A stretch of 64,000 bases of DNA from Oxynema aestuarii AP17 (GTDB lineage Bacteria > Cyanobacteriota > Cyanobacteriia > Cyanobacteriales > Laspinemataceae): assembly GCF_012295525.1 (NCBI RefSeq), contig NZ_CP051167.1, forward strand, positions 3,703,501-3,767,500, read 5' to 3'. Under the pieces are notes generated by a model. The model made no database searches. It worked only from the letters and a program-made list of their open reading frames with translations, and was not told where the DNA came from. A program made the position numbers and the translations under genes. Each line of letters begins with the position of its first letter. The stretch's first letter is position 1. Below, one piece after another: positions 46,106 through 54,806 of the stretch.

Positions 46106-47926
46106 ATGAACGAACGCCGAACACTCGATCGCCACCAACAACGAATTCTAAATTCTCCCCAGCAAGCTGAATATTATCTGAATATTGCCGAAATTTACCA
46201 AAAACAGAATAAATTTGAAGCAGCCTTGCGCGCTTACGAAAAAGCGCTGGAAGTCTCTGCGAATTCTGCGGAGATTTCTCGGAAAGTTGCCGAATTCTAT
46301 CAATTTTTAGGGAAGCGATCGCTGCAACAGCAAAAATGGCACGAAGCGATCGCCTATTTTGCAAATGCTTTTTACTTGAATCCCGCTTTAGAATCGCCAG
46401 ACTTTTATTTTAATTTAGGAAACTTGTTGGTAGACTTAAAGCAAACAGAAACAGCCATAACTTGTTATCAAAAAGCTTTAAAAAGTAATCCAAACTCGGC
46501 AGAAACTTATCTTAATCTCGGAATCGTTTATCGGCAGATCGGACGAGATCGAGAGGCGGAATTAAATTATCGACAAGCGATCGCGATCGCCCCCCGACTC
46601 AGTCAAGCTTACTTCAGTTTAGGAAATCTCCTCAGAGACCGACAGCAACGCGAAGCGGCGATCGCTTGTTATCTAGAAACCTTGCAAATTGACCCCGATT
46701 TTGAAGCGGCTTATCTGAATTTAAGTTATGTTTATAAAGATCTAGGAAAACTGGGCGAATCTTTCGATTTTGCCTTGCATTTACTGCCCGAAAATATTTT
46801 AGAACCAAAACTCGATCCCGATCGCCCATTGTCCGTCATTCCCGATCGCGCCAATCCCGGCGATCGCCCGCAATTTCCCTGTCAAATGGTTCATCCTGCG
46901 GGAGTTATAAAATTCAAAAAACCGCGCAATGGCGATCGCCAATCGCACCCTTACTTTAAATGGAAAGAATATCTCTATTCTGCCAGTTTTATCGCCCAGT
47001 TCGATCGCGCCATTGTCTGGGGTTCCAAACACTTGAGTGCTATTTTAACCCGCGATCGCACCCTCGTCCTTCCCCTATCCCAAGGGAGTTCTGAATTAAT
47101 TGCCTTATCGGAAAAGCTGCCCGAACCAGTAGAATTAAACGGGACGATCGCCTTTTTATCCGTTCGCGGCGGTCAAACTTATTTTCACTGGATGTCCGAC
47201 CTCCTCGGACGGTTTGAATTATTGCGCGCGGCGGGGATAGACTGGCAAAGCATAGATCGCTTTATCGTCAACAGCACTCATTTACCCTATCAACAAGAAA
47301 GCTTATCTTTATTGGGAATCGACAGCGATCGCCTCGTCGAAAGTCGTCTCTATCCTCACGTCCAAACCGAACGATCGATCGTACCTTCATTACCGGGCGA
47401 TCCGGGATTGATGACCCCTCGAACTTGCGAATTTTTGCGCGAGTTGTTTCTTCGCCATGCTCGGGTGAGTGGGACCGTTAAAAATATCGGCGATCGCCTT
47501 TATATCAGTCGCGAACAAGCGAGTTATCGGCGCGTGGTCAACGAAGGGGAAACGATCGCCTATTTAAGTCAATTCGGATTTGTGAAAGTCTCTTTAGAAT
47601 CGCTCTCTTTTCGGGAACAAGTGGGCTTATTTTCCCAAGCGCGGGCGATCGTCGCCCCTCACGGTGCGGGATTGACCAATCTTGTTTTTTGCGAACCGGA
47701 AACCCGGGTCATTGAAATTTTTTCGCCGCAAGCGATTTCGATTAACTATTGGGCGATCGCCAATCTGCGCCATCTGCAATATTATTATTTAATTGGAAAA
47801 GATTTAAGCGAATTTTACCGCGATCGCCCTCAACAGAGACGACGTTATCCCCATCCGCTTTATGAAGATATTTGTGTGGATTTAGAAGCTTTAAGAGAGG
47901 CGATCGAAAGGGCGGATTGGGTCTGA
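46106..47926 (+). CDS. TPR-repeat GT61-family glycosyltransferase
   Basis: A 606-residue protein. The N-terminal 220 residues are at least six TPR units (YYLNIAEIYQKQNKFEAALR, YFNLGNLLVDLKQTETAITC, TYLNLGIVYRQIGRDREAEL and so on). The C-terminal domain is a DUF563/GT61 glycosyltransferase: GGQTYFHWMSDLLGRFELL, then YISREQASYRRVVNEGE and the family motif APHGAGLTNLVFC. GT61 includes plant xylosyl- and arabinosyltransferases, and bacterial ones probably build surface polysaccharide; donor and acceptor are unknown. It ends 112 bp before the chosen minC start, same strand. Confidence 0.9.
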   Translation: MNERRTLDRHQQRILNSPQQAEYYLNIAEIYQKQNKFEAALRAYEKALEVSANSAEISRKVAEFYQFLGKRSLQQQKWHEAIAYFANAFYLNPALESPDFYFNLGNLLVDLKQTETAITCYQKALKSNPNSAETYLNLGIVYRQIGRDREAELNYRQAIAIAPRLSQAYFSLGNLLRDRQQREAAIACYLETLQIDPDFEAAYLNLSYVYKDLGKLGESFDFALHLLPENILEPKLDPDRPLSVIPDRANPGDRPQFPCQMVHPAGVIKFKKPRNGDRQSHPYFKWKEYLYSASFIAQFDRAIVWGSKHLSAILTRDRTLVLPLSQGSSELIALSEKLPEPVELNGTIAFLSVRGGQTYFHWMSDLLGRFELLRAAGIDWQSIDRFIVNSTHLPYQQESLSLLGIDSDRLVESRLYPHVQTERSIVPSLPGDPGLMTPRTCEFLRELFLRHARVSGTVKNIGDRLYISREQASYRRVVNEGETIAYLSQFGFVKVSLESLSFREQVGLFSQARAIVAPHGAGLTNLVFCEPETRVIEIFSPQAISINYWAIANLRHLQYYYLIGKDLSEFYRDRPQQRRRYPHPLYEDICVDLEALREAIERADWV

Positions 47927-48038
47927 GTTGACGGCGGTTCGCGACGAGGCGATCGCAATTTACGGGCGATCGCTGCCCTCGGACTCGAAAAATGACGTAG
48001 AATCCCTGTTAAGGATTGCCACCAGTATTTACACTTGC

Positions 48039-49040
48039 ATGAGTTCCAATTCTTCCGTGTCTTCCTCAGAAACGAATCAATCTCAAAAGGGCGAGTCTCC
48101 TGACGCGATCGCCGAAACTGTAGCCGCTTCAGCCTCACAGACCCCAGAAACCACAGAAACGCCAGAAACCGCAGAAACTGCAGAAACCGCAGAAACGCCA
48201 GAAACCTCAGAAACTTCAAAAACCCCGGCGACCTCCGAGGATAGCCCCTCAGAACCGTCGGAGAATGAGGATTCGTCCACCGAGTCCACCCCTCCCGTCG
48301 ATCCGAACGCGCAAGTCCGGTTTAAAACCGAAGAAGACGGGCGATTGCTGTTAATTTTGCCGCCAGAAAGCGACAAGAAAGAGGAAAACGCCCCGGTAGC
48401 GGTCACCTGGAACGAGATTTGCCAGCAACTCCAGCATCGGCTGAATGCGGGCGATCGCTTTTGGCAAGCCAACACCTCGGTCAACCTGCTCGCGTTCGAT
48501 CGCCTCCTCGACGCGCGACAATTACAGACGATCTCCGAAGCCTTAGCCGACGCCAAACTGCAACTGGCGCGGATTTACACCACCCGGCGTCAAACCGCCG
48601 TCGCCGCCGCCACCGCAGGCTACTCCGTGGAACAGAAGGCCATGCCTAGCGCCTTCCAAGCCGGAACGAGTGCCGAAGGAAAAGCCCTCGCCGATCCCCT
48701 GTATTTAGAAACCACCGTGCGATCGGGTTTGGAAATCCGCCATCCCGGGCATATCATCGTCAATGGCGATGTCAATCCCGGGGGAACCTTAATCGCCGAT
48801 GGCGATATCCTCGTTTGGGGACGCTTGCGCGGGATCGCTCATGCGGGGGCCAACGGCAACCATCGCGCCTCGATCATGGCCTTAGAAATGGAACCCACCC
48901 AAATCCGGATCGCCGATTTCGTGGCGCGGGCCCCGGAAACGCCCTCGCAGTTTTATCCTGAAGTGGCTTATGTTTCGCCGCAAGGCATTCGCATCGCGCG
49001 GGCTGTGGATTTTTCTAAAGCGCAATTCCTTTCTCAATGA
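48039..49040 (+). CDS. minC: Septum site-determining protein MinC
   Basis: A 333-residue protein. ATG 48039 (MSSNSSVSSSE) is taken; the frame is open back to a TTG at 47928. Residues about 25-90 are a low-complexity Glu/Thr/Pro/Ser linker with repeated TPET/AETAET units. The following part (about 95-210) is MinC_N-like. The C-terminal beta-helix domain is clear: LEIRHPGHIIVNGDVNPGG, ADGDILVWGRLRGIAHAGA and RIADFVARAPE. MinC blocks FtsZ polymerisation away from mid-cell and is recruited by MinD, encoded next. Confidence 0.95.
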   Translation: MSSNSSVSSSETNQSQKGESPDAIAETVAASASQTPETTETPETAETAETAETPETSETSKTPATSEDSPSEPSENEDSSTESTPPVDPNAQVRFKTEEDGRLLLILPPESDKKEENAPVAVTWNEICQQLQHRLNAGDRFWQANTSVNLLAFDRLLDARQLQTISEALADAKLQLARIYTTRRQTAVAAATAGYSVEQKAMPSAFQAGTSAEGKALADPLYLETTVRSGLEIRHPGHIIVNGDVNPGGTLIADGDILVWGRLRGIAHAGANGNHRASIMALEMEPTQIRIADFVARAPETPSQFYPEVAYVSPQGIRIARAVDFSKAQFLSQ

Positions 49041-49253
49041 AATGGAATCTGCTTGAAGTGGCCGAACAGATCGACAACTTCGATCGCCTCGCCTGTGCTA
49101 AATTGAATCGGCAAACCGTCAAATCGAGTTAGGATTAAGCTCGTCCGATCGCTCGATCCTCAGATCGGGGAACTTTCCCGCGCGGTCGGTCGGATTCGGC
49201 AGTCGGATCGTGAAACTATTCACCAGCAGTTTGATTGAGAGTCATCCTATTCC

Positions 49254-50063
49254 ATGAGTCGCATTATTGTCATCACATCTGGTAAGGGAGGAGTGGGTAA
49301 AACCACTTGCACGGCCAACCTGGGAATGGCTCTGGCTAAAATGGGCCGCAACGTTGCCGTCATCGACGCCGATTTCGGTTTGAGAAATCTAGATTTGCTG
49401 TTGGGTTTGGAAAACCGGATCGTCTACACCGCCGTCGAATTCCTCGCAGGTCAATGTCGTTTGGAACAAGCCCTGGTTAAAGATAAAAGACAGCCCCGTC
49501 TGTCGTTATTGCCTGCGGCACAAAATCGCATGAAAGATGCGGTCACTCCAGAACAGATGAAGCAGGTTGTCGGTCAACTCACCGATAAGTTTGACTACAT
49601 TTTGATCGACTCTCCTGCGGGGATCGAACAAGGATTTCAAAATGCGATCTCCGGCGCGAAAGAAGCCGTAATCGTGACGACGCCGGAAATTGCCGCCGTT
49701 CGCGACGCCGACCGGGTGGTTGGCTTACTCGAAGCCAATGGGGTTCGCCGCATTAATTTAATCGTCAATCGCATTAAACCTGCGATGATCGAAGCGAATG
49801 ATATGATGTCTGTCGATGACGTTCGCGAAATTTTGGCGATCGGCTTGATCGGCGTGATTCCCGATGACGAGAAAGTGATCGTTTCTACGAATCGCGGGGA
49901 ACCCTTAGTTTTAGCTGAAGAAAATTCCTGTTTTGCGCGATCGGCATTTGAAAATATCGCCCGCCGTATCGAAGGCGAGCAGGTCGATTTTCTTGAGATT
50001 GACGCCCCCAAGGATGGCTTTTTCTCGTGGTTGCGTAAAGTATTATCGGCTAAGATTATTTAA
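49254..50063 (+). CDS. minD: Septum site-determining ATPase MinD
   Basis: A 269-residue protein starting [20 protein letters not shown], the deviant Walker A motif with the signature Lys. It continues with [38 protein letters not shown] and the C-terminal amphipathic membrane-binding helix, here [17 protein letters not shown]. MinD-ATP dimerises on the membrane, recruits MinC and is released by MinE. It is 213 bp after minC and 25 bp before minE. The larger minC-minD gap could hold a promoter, but no consensus was picked out. Confidence 0.97.
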   Translation: MSRIIVITSGKGGVGKTTCTANLGMALAKMGRNVAVIDADFGLRNLDLLLGLENRIVYTAVEFLAGQCRLEQALVKDKRQPRLSLLPAAQNRMKDAVTPEQMKQVVGQLTDKFDYILIDSPAGIEQGFQNAISGAKEAVIVTTPEIAAVRDADRVVGLLEANGVRRINLIVNRIKPAMIEANDMMSVDDVREILAIGLIGVIPDDEKVIVSTNRGEPLVLAEENSCFARSAFENIARRIEGEQVDFLEIDAPKDGFFSWLRKVLSAKII

Positions 50064-50088
50064 GGCTCTACCATTCCCCAACAGCTTC

Positions 50089-50418
50089 ATGATTAGCGAA
50101 CTGATTGAAAAGCTTTTTACTCGAACGGCGGCTGCAAACAGTCGCGAAGAGGTCAAGCGCCGTCTAAAACTGGTTCTGGCTCACGATCGCGCCGACCTGA
50201 CCCCGGAAACGGTCGAAGCAATGCGCCAGGAAATTTTAGAGGTCGTTTCTCGCTATGTCGAACTCGATGGGGAAGGGTTGGAGTTCTCTTTAGAAAATAA
50301 TCAACGGGCGACGGCATTAATTGCCAATTTGCCGATCCGACGGGTGAAAGAAGAGCGCAAGTCCGAATCGGAGGAAGCCGCCCCCTCTCCGGACGAACCC
50401 GCCCCGTCTTCGACCTGA
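50089..50418 (+). CDS. minE: Cell division topological specificity factor MinE
   Basis: A 109-residue protein starting [20 protein letters not shown] at ATG 50089; the frame is open further up, but only this start matches the family. The MinD-interacting helix is [20 protein letters not shown] and the topological-specificity domain follows ([20 protein letters not shown], then [18 protein letters not shown]). It has a charged, disordered C-terminal tail ending [15 protein letters not shown]. MinE stimulates MinD ATPase to produce pole-to-pole patterning. It is in one operon with minD (25-bp gap). Confidence 0.96.
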   Translation: MISELIEKLFTRTAAANSREEVKRRLKLVLAHDRADLTPETVEAMRQEILEVVSRYVELDGEGLEFSLENNQRATALIANLPIRRVKEERKSESEEAAPSPDEPAPSST

Positions 50419-50542
50419 GCGGGCGATCGCCGCCTCTCGCATCTGCCTCTTCCCCGTCTTCACATATCATATTTAAGAGAATTTGTCAAGGTATTTTGGA
50501 TATTTTTGGATCTTTCCGCCCGAATTCCGGGGGCGATCGCTC

Positions 50543-51244
50543 TTAGTGCGGTCCGGCGAAAGGTAAAGTTCGGATCGTCTCGCACGCTTCCATATACCAA
50601 CGACGTTCGTGGACGTAGTGCGCTTGAGTGACGTGAAAAGTGCCGTAGTCGCGATCGAGCGCGTCGGTAACAAAGTCTTGCAATTGCTTAAACGCCGTTT
50701 CGCCCATCGGATCGAGAATGCGTCCGAGGGAAATGTGACCGAGTTGAGATTGATGGGGTGAAGCGAAAGGAATCGCCGTTCGTAACTGTTCCCGGAGGCG
50801 ATCGAACTCGCCAAACCCCCGCACGATCGCCGTTCCGTCCGGCGTCACCAACACCCCGCGATAGCGCACGGCGATCGGTGGCGTTCCCCTCAGAACCCGG
50901 GCCAACCGTTCCCCCGCTTCCCGTAACTGGCGATCGTCGAGACTCTCCGCCGGACGTTTGATGATAAAAAGTTCCCAGTGATACAACTGCGGTTTCACTG
51001 CATAAAACCGCGTTCCGGGCGGCAAAAGTGAGAACAATTCCGCCGCCACCGCCTCCAACTGCGCCGTGAGGGGGTCGGGAAGCGGCAACCCCGCCAAACA
51101 AGTCCAGACCTCAAATTGACGGGGAATTGGGCGTCCTGCTGTCAAGTCAAACAGCGATCGTGACGTTTCCAAAGATTCCAAGTCAAAATCTTTTGCTGCT
51201 TGCAATTGCTGGAAAATTGCGGCGTATCGGCGCTCTAAATTCAT
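50543..51244 (-). CDS. DUF1868-like protein, probable 2H-phosphoesterase relative
   Basis: A 233-residue protein. FEVWTCLAGLPLPDPLTAQL, KPQLYHWELFIIKR and QSQLGHISLGRILDPMGE suggest a two-histidine (2H) phosphoesterase-like duplicated fold: H-x-E at residues about 90-92 (weaker than the usual HxT/S) and H-x-S later. I recall DUF1868 cyanobacterial proteins with these features. No substrate or neighbour link is apparent. It is convergent with minE, with a 124-bp spacer. The start ATG 51244 follows a moderately AT-rich region with a transposon ruin behind it. Confidence 0.78.
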   Translation of the reverse strand: MNLERRYAAIFQQLQAAKDFDLESLETSRSLFDLTAGRPIPRQFEVWTCLAGLPLPDPLTAQLEAVAAELFSLLPPGTRFYAVKPQLYHWELFIIKRPAESLDDRQLREAGERLARVLRGTPPIAVRYRGVLVTPDGTAIVRGFGEFDRLREQLRTAIPFASPHQSQLGHISLGRILDPMGETAFKQLQDFVTDALDRDYGTFHVTQAHYVHERRWYMEACETIRTLPFAGPH

Positions 51245-51386
51245 CTGTTTTGATGTTTGACGAGTGAGACCTTCCCGTGGCGATCTATTTTAAGACGAGT
51301 TGGAGAAAGCCGACAATGCTATAGCGATCCTAAATCAGTTGAAACAGATATAATATTTAGCAAGCAATCGGAATAGAAGTTTGAAA

Positions 51387-52270
51387 ATGAACATTATTGA
51401 TGAGTTGGATATGTTTATTAAAACAACGAAAGAGAGCAGAAAATTAAAAAGGGCATTGGCCGCTCAAATGATTCTAACCAGATAATCGTATCGTGAAATT
51501 CAACAAACCTTATAAGTCTCTCTTTTCTGAGCAAATGGAAAAATTAAGCGCTCTTTCAGGGAGTAGAGAGTTTAAAGCTTCAATACAAAGGCAGTCAAGG
51601 TTACTTAAGTCCAGAAATTAAAGCTCAAGTTATTAAATGATTAAGACAACAAGATTATTTAAGGCTAGGCGATTTGAAAACGGTATTTAGAACGAGAACA
51701 TGGTATGGTTTTTAGCTCCAAACAAAGTTACTACTCTCTGTTTAAGAAAGCCGGAATTACCTGAAAAAAAAAGTCAAAAAAAGAATCCAGCTAAAGACAA
51801 GCGATTAGTAGAAGCTAAAAAGAAAGAAATTGAGAAGCAGTTACAGCATTTCTCAGTCTGCTGAGGTATGGCGGAATCTCTTGATTTCGGGATAGGGTTT
51901 AGTTTGATGTACCTCACTGGCTTAAAAAACCCTATAGATACCCCGAAATCCCCCTTAAAAAGGGGGATAGGGGGATCGGCACTGTACTTCATCAGACGCC
52001 CGAGTGCTGTAAAAGAGTGGGAAGCAGAAATAGAGGCTGGAAACCTTATTGTACTTATGTCTGATGAATGCCATCTTTTTTGGGGAGATCTATTGGGTTA
52101 TGTATGGGGAAGAACAGATAGAAGGACAGAAATTTCCCTCAAAAATAAAAAAACAAACAAATTATGGCGCATTAAATTATTAAACTCATCAATTTATTCC
52201 TAAACAGGATCTAATAGCTAATAGCAAAAATACCATTAAATTTATTAAGTATTTGCTCCTTTTATGCCCA
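51387..52270 (+). pseudogene. Degraded IS630-type transposase gene
   Basis: From ATG 51387 the plus strand reads an N-terminal HTH-like start (NIIDELDMFIKTTKESRKLK) that stops at codon 33. The rest is recoverable only by changing frames: SYREIQQTL, GSQGYLSPEIKAQVIK, QQDYLRLGDLKTVFRTRTWY, KQSYYSLFKKAGI, then KKNPAKDKRLVEAKKKEIEK. After an insertion (about 51860-52018) come EWEAEIEAGNLIVLMSDECH, with the catalytic acidic region, WGDLLGYVWGRTDRR, and finally NTIKFIKYLLLLCPK. The terminal part, with the last acidic residue, is missing. There are several stops and frameshifts, so it is a dead copy. Inverted terminal repeats were not found. Confidence 0.88.
51948..51978. repeat. GC-box hairpin repeat inserted in the transposase ruin
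   Basis: ATCCCCCTTAAAAAGGGGGA followed by TAGGGGGATCG is a variant of the copies at 10139 and 26139. It sits in the extra 150 bp that splits the transposase remnant. Confidence 0.85.
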
Positions 52271-52892
52271 AAATATTTTCTAAACTGTCAAAAATAGTTT
52301 GCTTCGTTGCTAATAATAGGGCGCAATTGAGCGGGGTAAGGGTGAGAGAACTTAACCAGCGATCGCAAGTCTCGCTGACTGCCTCTAAATGCTGGCAAAG
52401 CAGATGCGGCGCAATTTCATTAGCACTTTCTTGCAAGACTTTAGGAGTCGCTTGCACTGGGTTGGCGAGAGTGGCGGCGTTGGCATCCTACCATTGGAAG
52501 ATTTGATGGTAGCAGGCGATGTCTTCTAAGAGTTGAGTGAACTCGCCATCGCGGTGTTGAAGGACGCGATCGAAGTCGTCGCCAAAATCGGCAGTTTTGA
52601 TAAACCAGTCTTTAGGTTCATCTTTGAGGGCGGTTTGTTCGATGTCCGCAGGTAAATCGGCAGCAAATTGGCGTGACATTGAGGCTTGGTAAATGTTGAA
52701 ATGGGTTTTGAGGCTGTTGAGGAAAGTTTCACAGTTGGGAGTTGGTTTCGAGGGAGTGATGAGGGTATGGTTAGTTTTTTGCAGGAGGGTTTGGAGGGTG
52801 TCGGTAAGGTTACAACGCAGATCGGTGGATGAGGTGATTTGCGCGGGGTAGATGGGTGGGCGATCGAGGTAGATTTGTTGGAGTTTGTTCAT
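52245..52892 (-). pseudogene. Unknown gene broken by an in-frame TAG
   Basis: From ATG 52892 (MNKLQQIYLDRPPIYPAQIT) the frame runs 134 codons to TAG at 52488-52490, then continues in the same frame without another stop for 81 codons (DANAATLANPVQ...) to 52245. The two halves have similar composition and both look coding (a helical, Leu/Gln/Thr-rich protein). The last eight or so codons overlap the end of the IS630 remnant, so the original C-terminus may also be lost. I do not recognise the family. It is either a recent pseudogene or two separate genes; a sequencing error at one base would also explain it. Confidence 0.6.
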
Positions 52893-52925
52893 GGTGTGAT
52901 TGTGGGGTGATGAGGTATGGGAGGG

Positions 52926-52963
52926 GCGATCGCACCTTTTGGGAATGGCTGAGGTGCGATCGC
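52926..52963. repeat. Perfect HIP1-centred hairpin
   Basis: GCGATCGCACCT (52926-52937) and AGGTGCGATCGC (52952-52963) are perfect inverted repeats with a 14-base loop. It lies 37 bp downstream of the PEP-CTERM-like gene's... 3' end and upstream of the broken gene. It could act as a transcription terminator or be a HIP1-based repeat. Confidence 0.6.
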
Positions 52964-52982
52964 AACAGTTGCAAGTCGCTAT

Positions 52983-53945
52983 TTAATTAAATTGACTGTG
53001 ACCTTTCAAGCGAGAATAAATGCCCAGTGCGCCAAATGCCAATAATGCGATCGGTGTACTGCCTTCCGGGACGGAAGTGGGAGCAGGAATCGCTTCCATT
53101 TTAAAGTCAGCTTGTTCAGTATTAAAGGCAATTTTGAGTGGAAAAGCGCTAGGATCTTCTGGATCGACAAGGGGGTTAATATCGGTGATGGCAAATTCGG
53201 AAACCCCGTGACCGAGTAAAGAGACAAAATTAACACTTTCCCCCGGACTAAATTCTCCGAGAATGGTATCGCCAACCGAAATGGTAAATAAATTATCGTC
53301 ATCAATGGCGATCGGGAAGTCGAGGATGTCAGTAAACAGAGAATCCTCTAGCATGGTATAGCGAAATCCGTAAGCAGTAGGGGGATCGACCCAACGACCG
53401 GAAGGTACATCATCAAATATCCAAGTACCGGGTTCGGTAACGGTAGGCATCACAGGGTTGTCTTGAGTCCAACCAATATTTGCCCATCGTCGTCGCCATT
53501 CCTCCCGTCGTCGTTGTTCTTCAAGTTGTCGTTGCCATTCTTGCGATCGCGATTGTTCTGTTGGTTGGCGATTCGGTAAACTGTCATTCAGTAACACACG
53601 AGAACCGTTGGTATGGTAAGTCCATTGATTGCTGCCACTGGTTATGACTACTATCCAACCACTAACTACTACTTGGGTACAGAATATTTCAGGTCCGCTA
53701 ATTCCCATACATCCATTGGGCCAGGTTACACGAATAGCGCTCTCAAGTTGCAATTCGGAAATGGATAAGCTGGTGTCTTCTGCTGCTTGTTGAAGAATGA
53801 TTTGTGTTAACGCATCGGATAATGTTGCTTCCGACACGGTTTGGGTTTTGGCTGTATTAGCAGTAAAAAGATTGAAGGTGACAGATAAGCTTAAAATGGC
53901 GGCAAGTTTGAGCAGGGGGTTTTGAGAGTTAGAAAAGATTTTCAT
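52983..53945 (-). CDS. Secreted PEP-CTERM-like surface protein
   Basis: A 320-residue protein. The N-terminal signal peptide region is LLKLAAILSLSVTFNLFTAN, followed by a Thr/Gln-rich mature start. Residues about 150-170 are basic and Gln/Arg-rich. The beta-rich part (about 175-285) has WVDPPTAYGFRYTMLEDSLF and FSPGESVNFVSLLGHGVSEF. The C-terminus is VPEGSTPIALLAFGALGIYS then RLKG, a PEP-CTERM-type sorting signal (short VPE motif, hydrophobic helix, basic end). Such proteins are processed by exosortase-like enzymes for surface display. The exosortase gene is not in the window. Function unknown. Confidence 0.85.
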   Translation of the reverse strand: MKIFSNSQNPLLKLAAILSLSVTFNLFTANTAKTQTVSEATLSDALTQIILQQAAEDTSLSISELQLESAIRVTWPNGCMGISGPEIFCTQVVVSGWIVVITSGSNQWTYHTNGSRVLLNDSLPNRQPTEQSRSQEWQRQLEEQRRREEWRRRWANIGWTQDNPVMPTVTEPGTWIFDDVPSGRWVDPPTAYGFRYTMLEDSLFTDILDFPIAIDDDNLFTISVGDTILGEFSPGESVNFVSLLGHGVSEFAITDINPLVDPEDPSAFPLKIAFNTEQADFKMEAIPAPTSVPEGSTPIALLAFGALGIYSRLKGHSQFN

Positions 53946-54122
53946 TGTTTTTCAGAATGCTAGATTTTTCGGGGTTCGTTTTGGACTTTGGGGATTGCAT
54001 CGTTGTTGATGCAGTGGTGGGAATTTTTTTAGAGCGTGGTTGCGGGAAGATGCGCGATCGCACTCTATGAAAAAGAGGCGATCGCACTCTGGAAAATTCA
54101 GGGTATATTTCAGGAATTACAT

Positions 54123-54284
54123 CTAAGAACCCTTCACCCAACCAGTGCCATTACAGCGAGGACATTGAGGTTATCGTTTACCATCAGGGACAGAAATACG
54201 TCCTTTTCCGTGACATTTTGGACATTTTTTTTCAGCTTTTCCTTTTTCAGGTTTGCCTTTGTCGTAAGGGTGTCCTTCAGACAT
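54123..54284 (-). pseudogene. Small DnaJ-like zinc-finger protein split by an in-frame TAA
   Basis: ATG 54284 has a strong ribosome-binding site (AAGGAGA) upstream. The frame reads MSEGHPYDKGKPEKGKAEKK, then CPKCHGKGR and SVPDGKR, stops at TAA (54171-54173), and continues in frame with PQCPRCNGTGWVKGS to TAG at 54123. The second CxxCxGxG half completes a four-Cys zinc module like those of DnaJ, so the full 53-residue protein was probably the ancestor. As written, only a 37-residue, two-Cys product would be made. It could be a pseudogene, a truncated active gene, or a single-base error. Confidence 0.65.
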
Positions 54285-54408
54285 GATAGTTTCTCCTTTA
54301 GTAATGGGCGATCGCCCCCAAAAAAGCGATCGCCCACCAAAAACGATCGCAGGAATTTTTTTAAGGTTCATTCAATTTTGTTTTGGCAATTAACTCAAAG
54401 TCCCTCAA

Positions 54409-54455
54409 AGTCCCCCCTTTCAAAGGGGGGATTTAGGGGGGATTTTTCCCCGAAT
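54409..54455. repeat. Copy of the GC-box hairpin repeat forming the 3' end of a gene
   Basis: AGTCCCCCCTTTCAAAGGGG and the following GGATTTAGGGGGGATTTTTC are a longer version with six-base boxes. It supplies the stop codon and last residues of the DUF559 gene on the minus strand. A related block (GGGGGGCTTTTT after CCCCCCAACCCCCC) is at 54841-54875. Confidence 0.85.
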
Positions 54456-54806
54456 ACATTCACAAACTCCATCAAAACAATTCATTACCTCATCATTGGT
54501 AAAACGAACCACCTCCAAGCCATACCCCTCTAAAATATGAGTTCGCTGTCCATCATAAATAATGCCTTGTTTGGTAAAATGACTTTCCCCATCTACCTCA
54601 ATAACTAACCTCAGCTTGGCACAATAGAAATCAACAATGAAATTATCGATGGGTTTTTGCCGCCACACTTTGAGAGGAAACTGTCTTAAATAGTCCTGCC
54701 ACAATTTACGCTCGGCTGGGGTAGGATTTTTTCGCATTTGTTTCGCGGCTTCGACCAGAAGAGGATTATAAGGTAAAAAATATCGTCCTTGTTTTAAATG
54801 AGGCAT
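54420..54806 (-). CDS. DUF559 endonuclease-like protein
   Basis: A 128-residue protein. The core PTPAERKLWQDYLRQFPLKV, then RQKPIDNFIVDFYCAKLRLV and IEVDGESHF, is the DUF559 (VSR/restriction-like endonuclease) motif with the D...ExD catalytic pattern, followed by DGQRTHILEGYGLEVVRFTN. DUF559 proteins are predicted nucleases, often near mobile DNA, with no known partner here. The last residues, GKIPPKSPL, come from the dispersed GC-box repeat, which supplies the TGA stop, so the C-terminus has been altered by the repeat. The start MPHLKQGRYF fits relatives. Confidence 0.85.
   Translation of the reverse strand: MPHLKQGRYFLPYNPLLVEAAKQMRKNPTPAERKLWQDYLRQFPLKVWRQKPIDNFIVDFYCAKLRLVIEVDGESHFTKQGIIYDGQRTHILEGYGLEVVRFTNDEVMNCFDGVCECIRGKIPPKSPL

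Noticed and set aside
52488-54173. Stop-codon reassignment to explain the two interrupted genes
   Set aside because: One uses TAG and the other TAA, while all intact genes nearby use standard stops; decay or errors explain it better.
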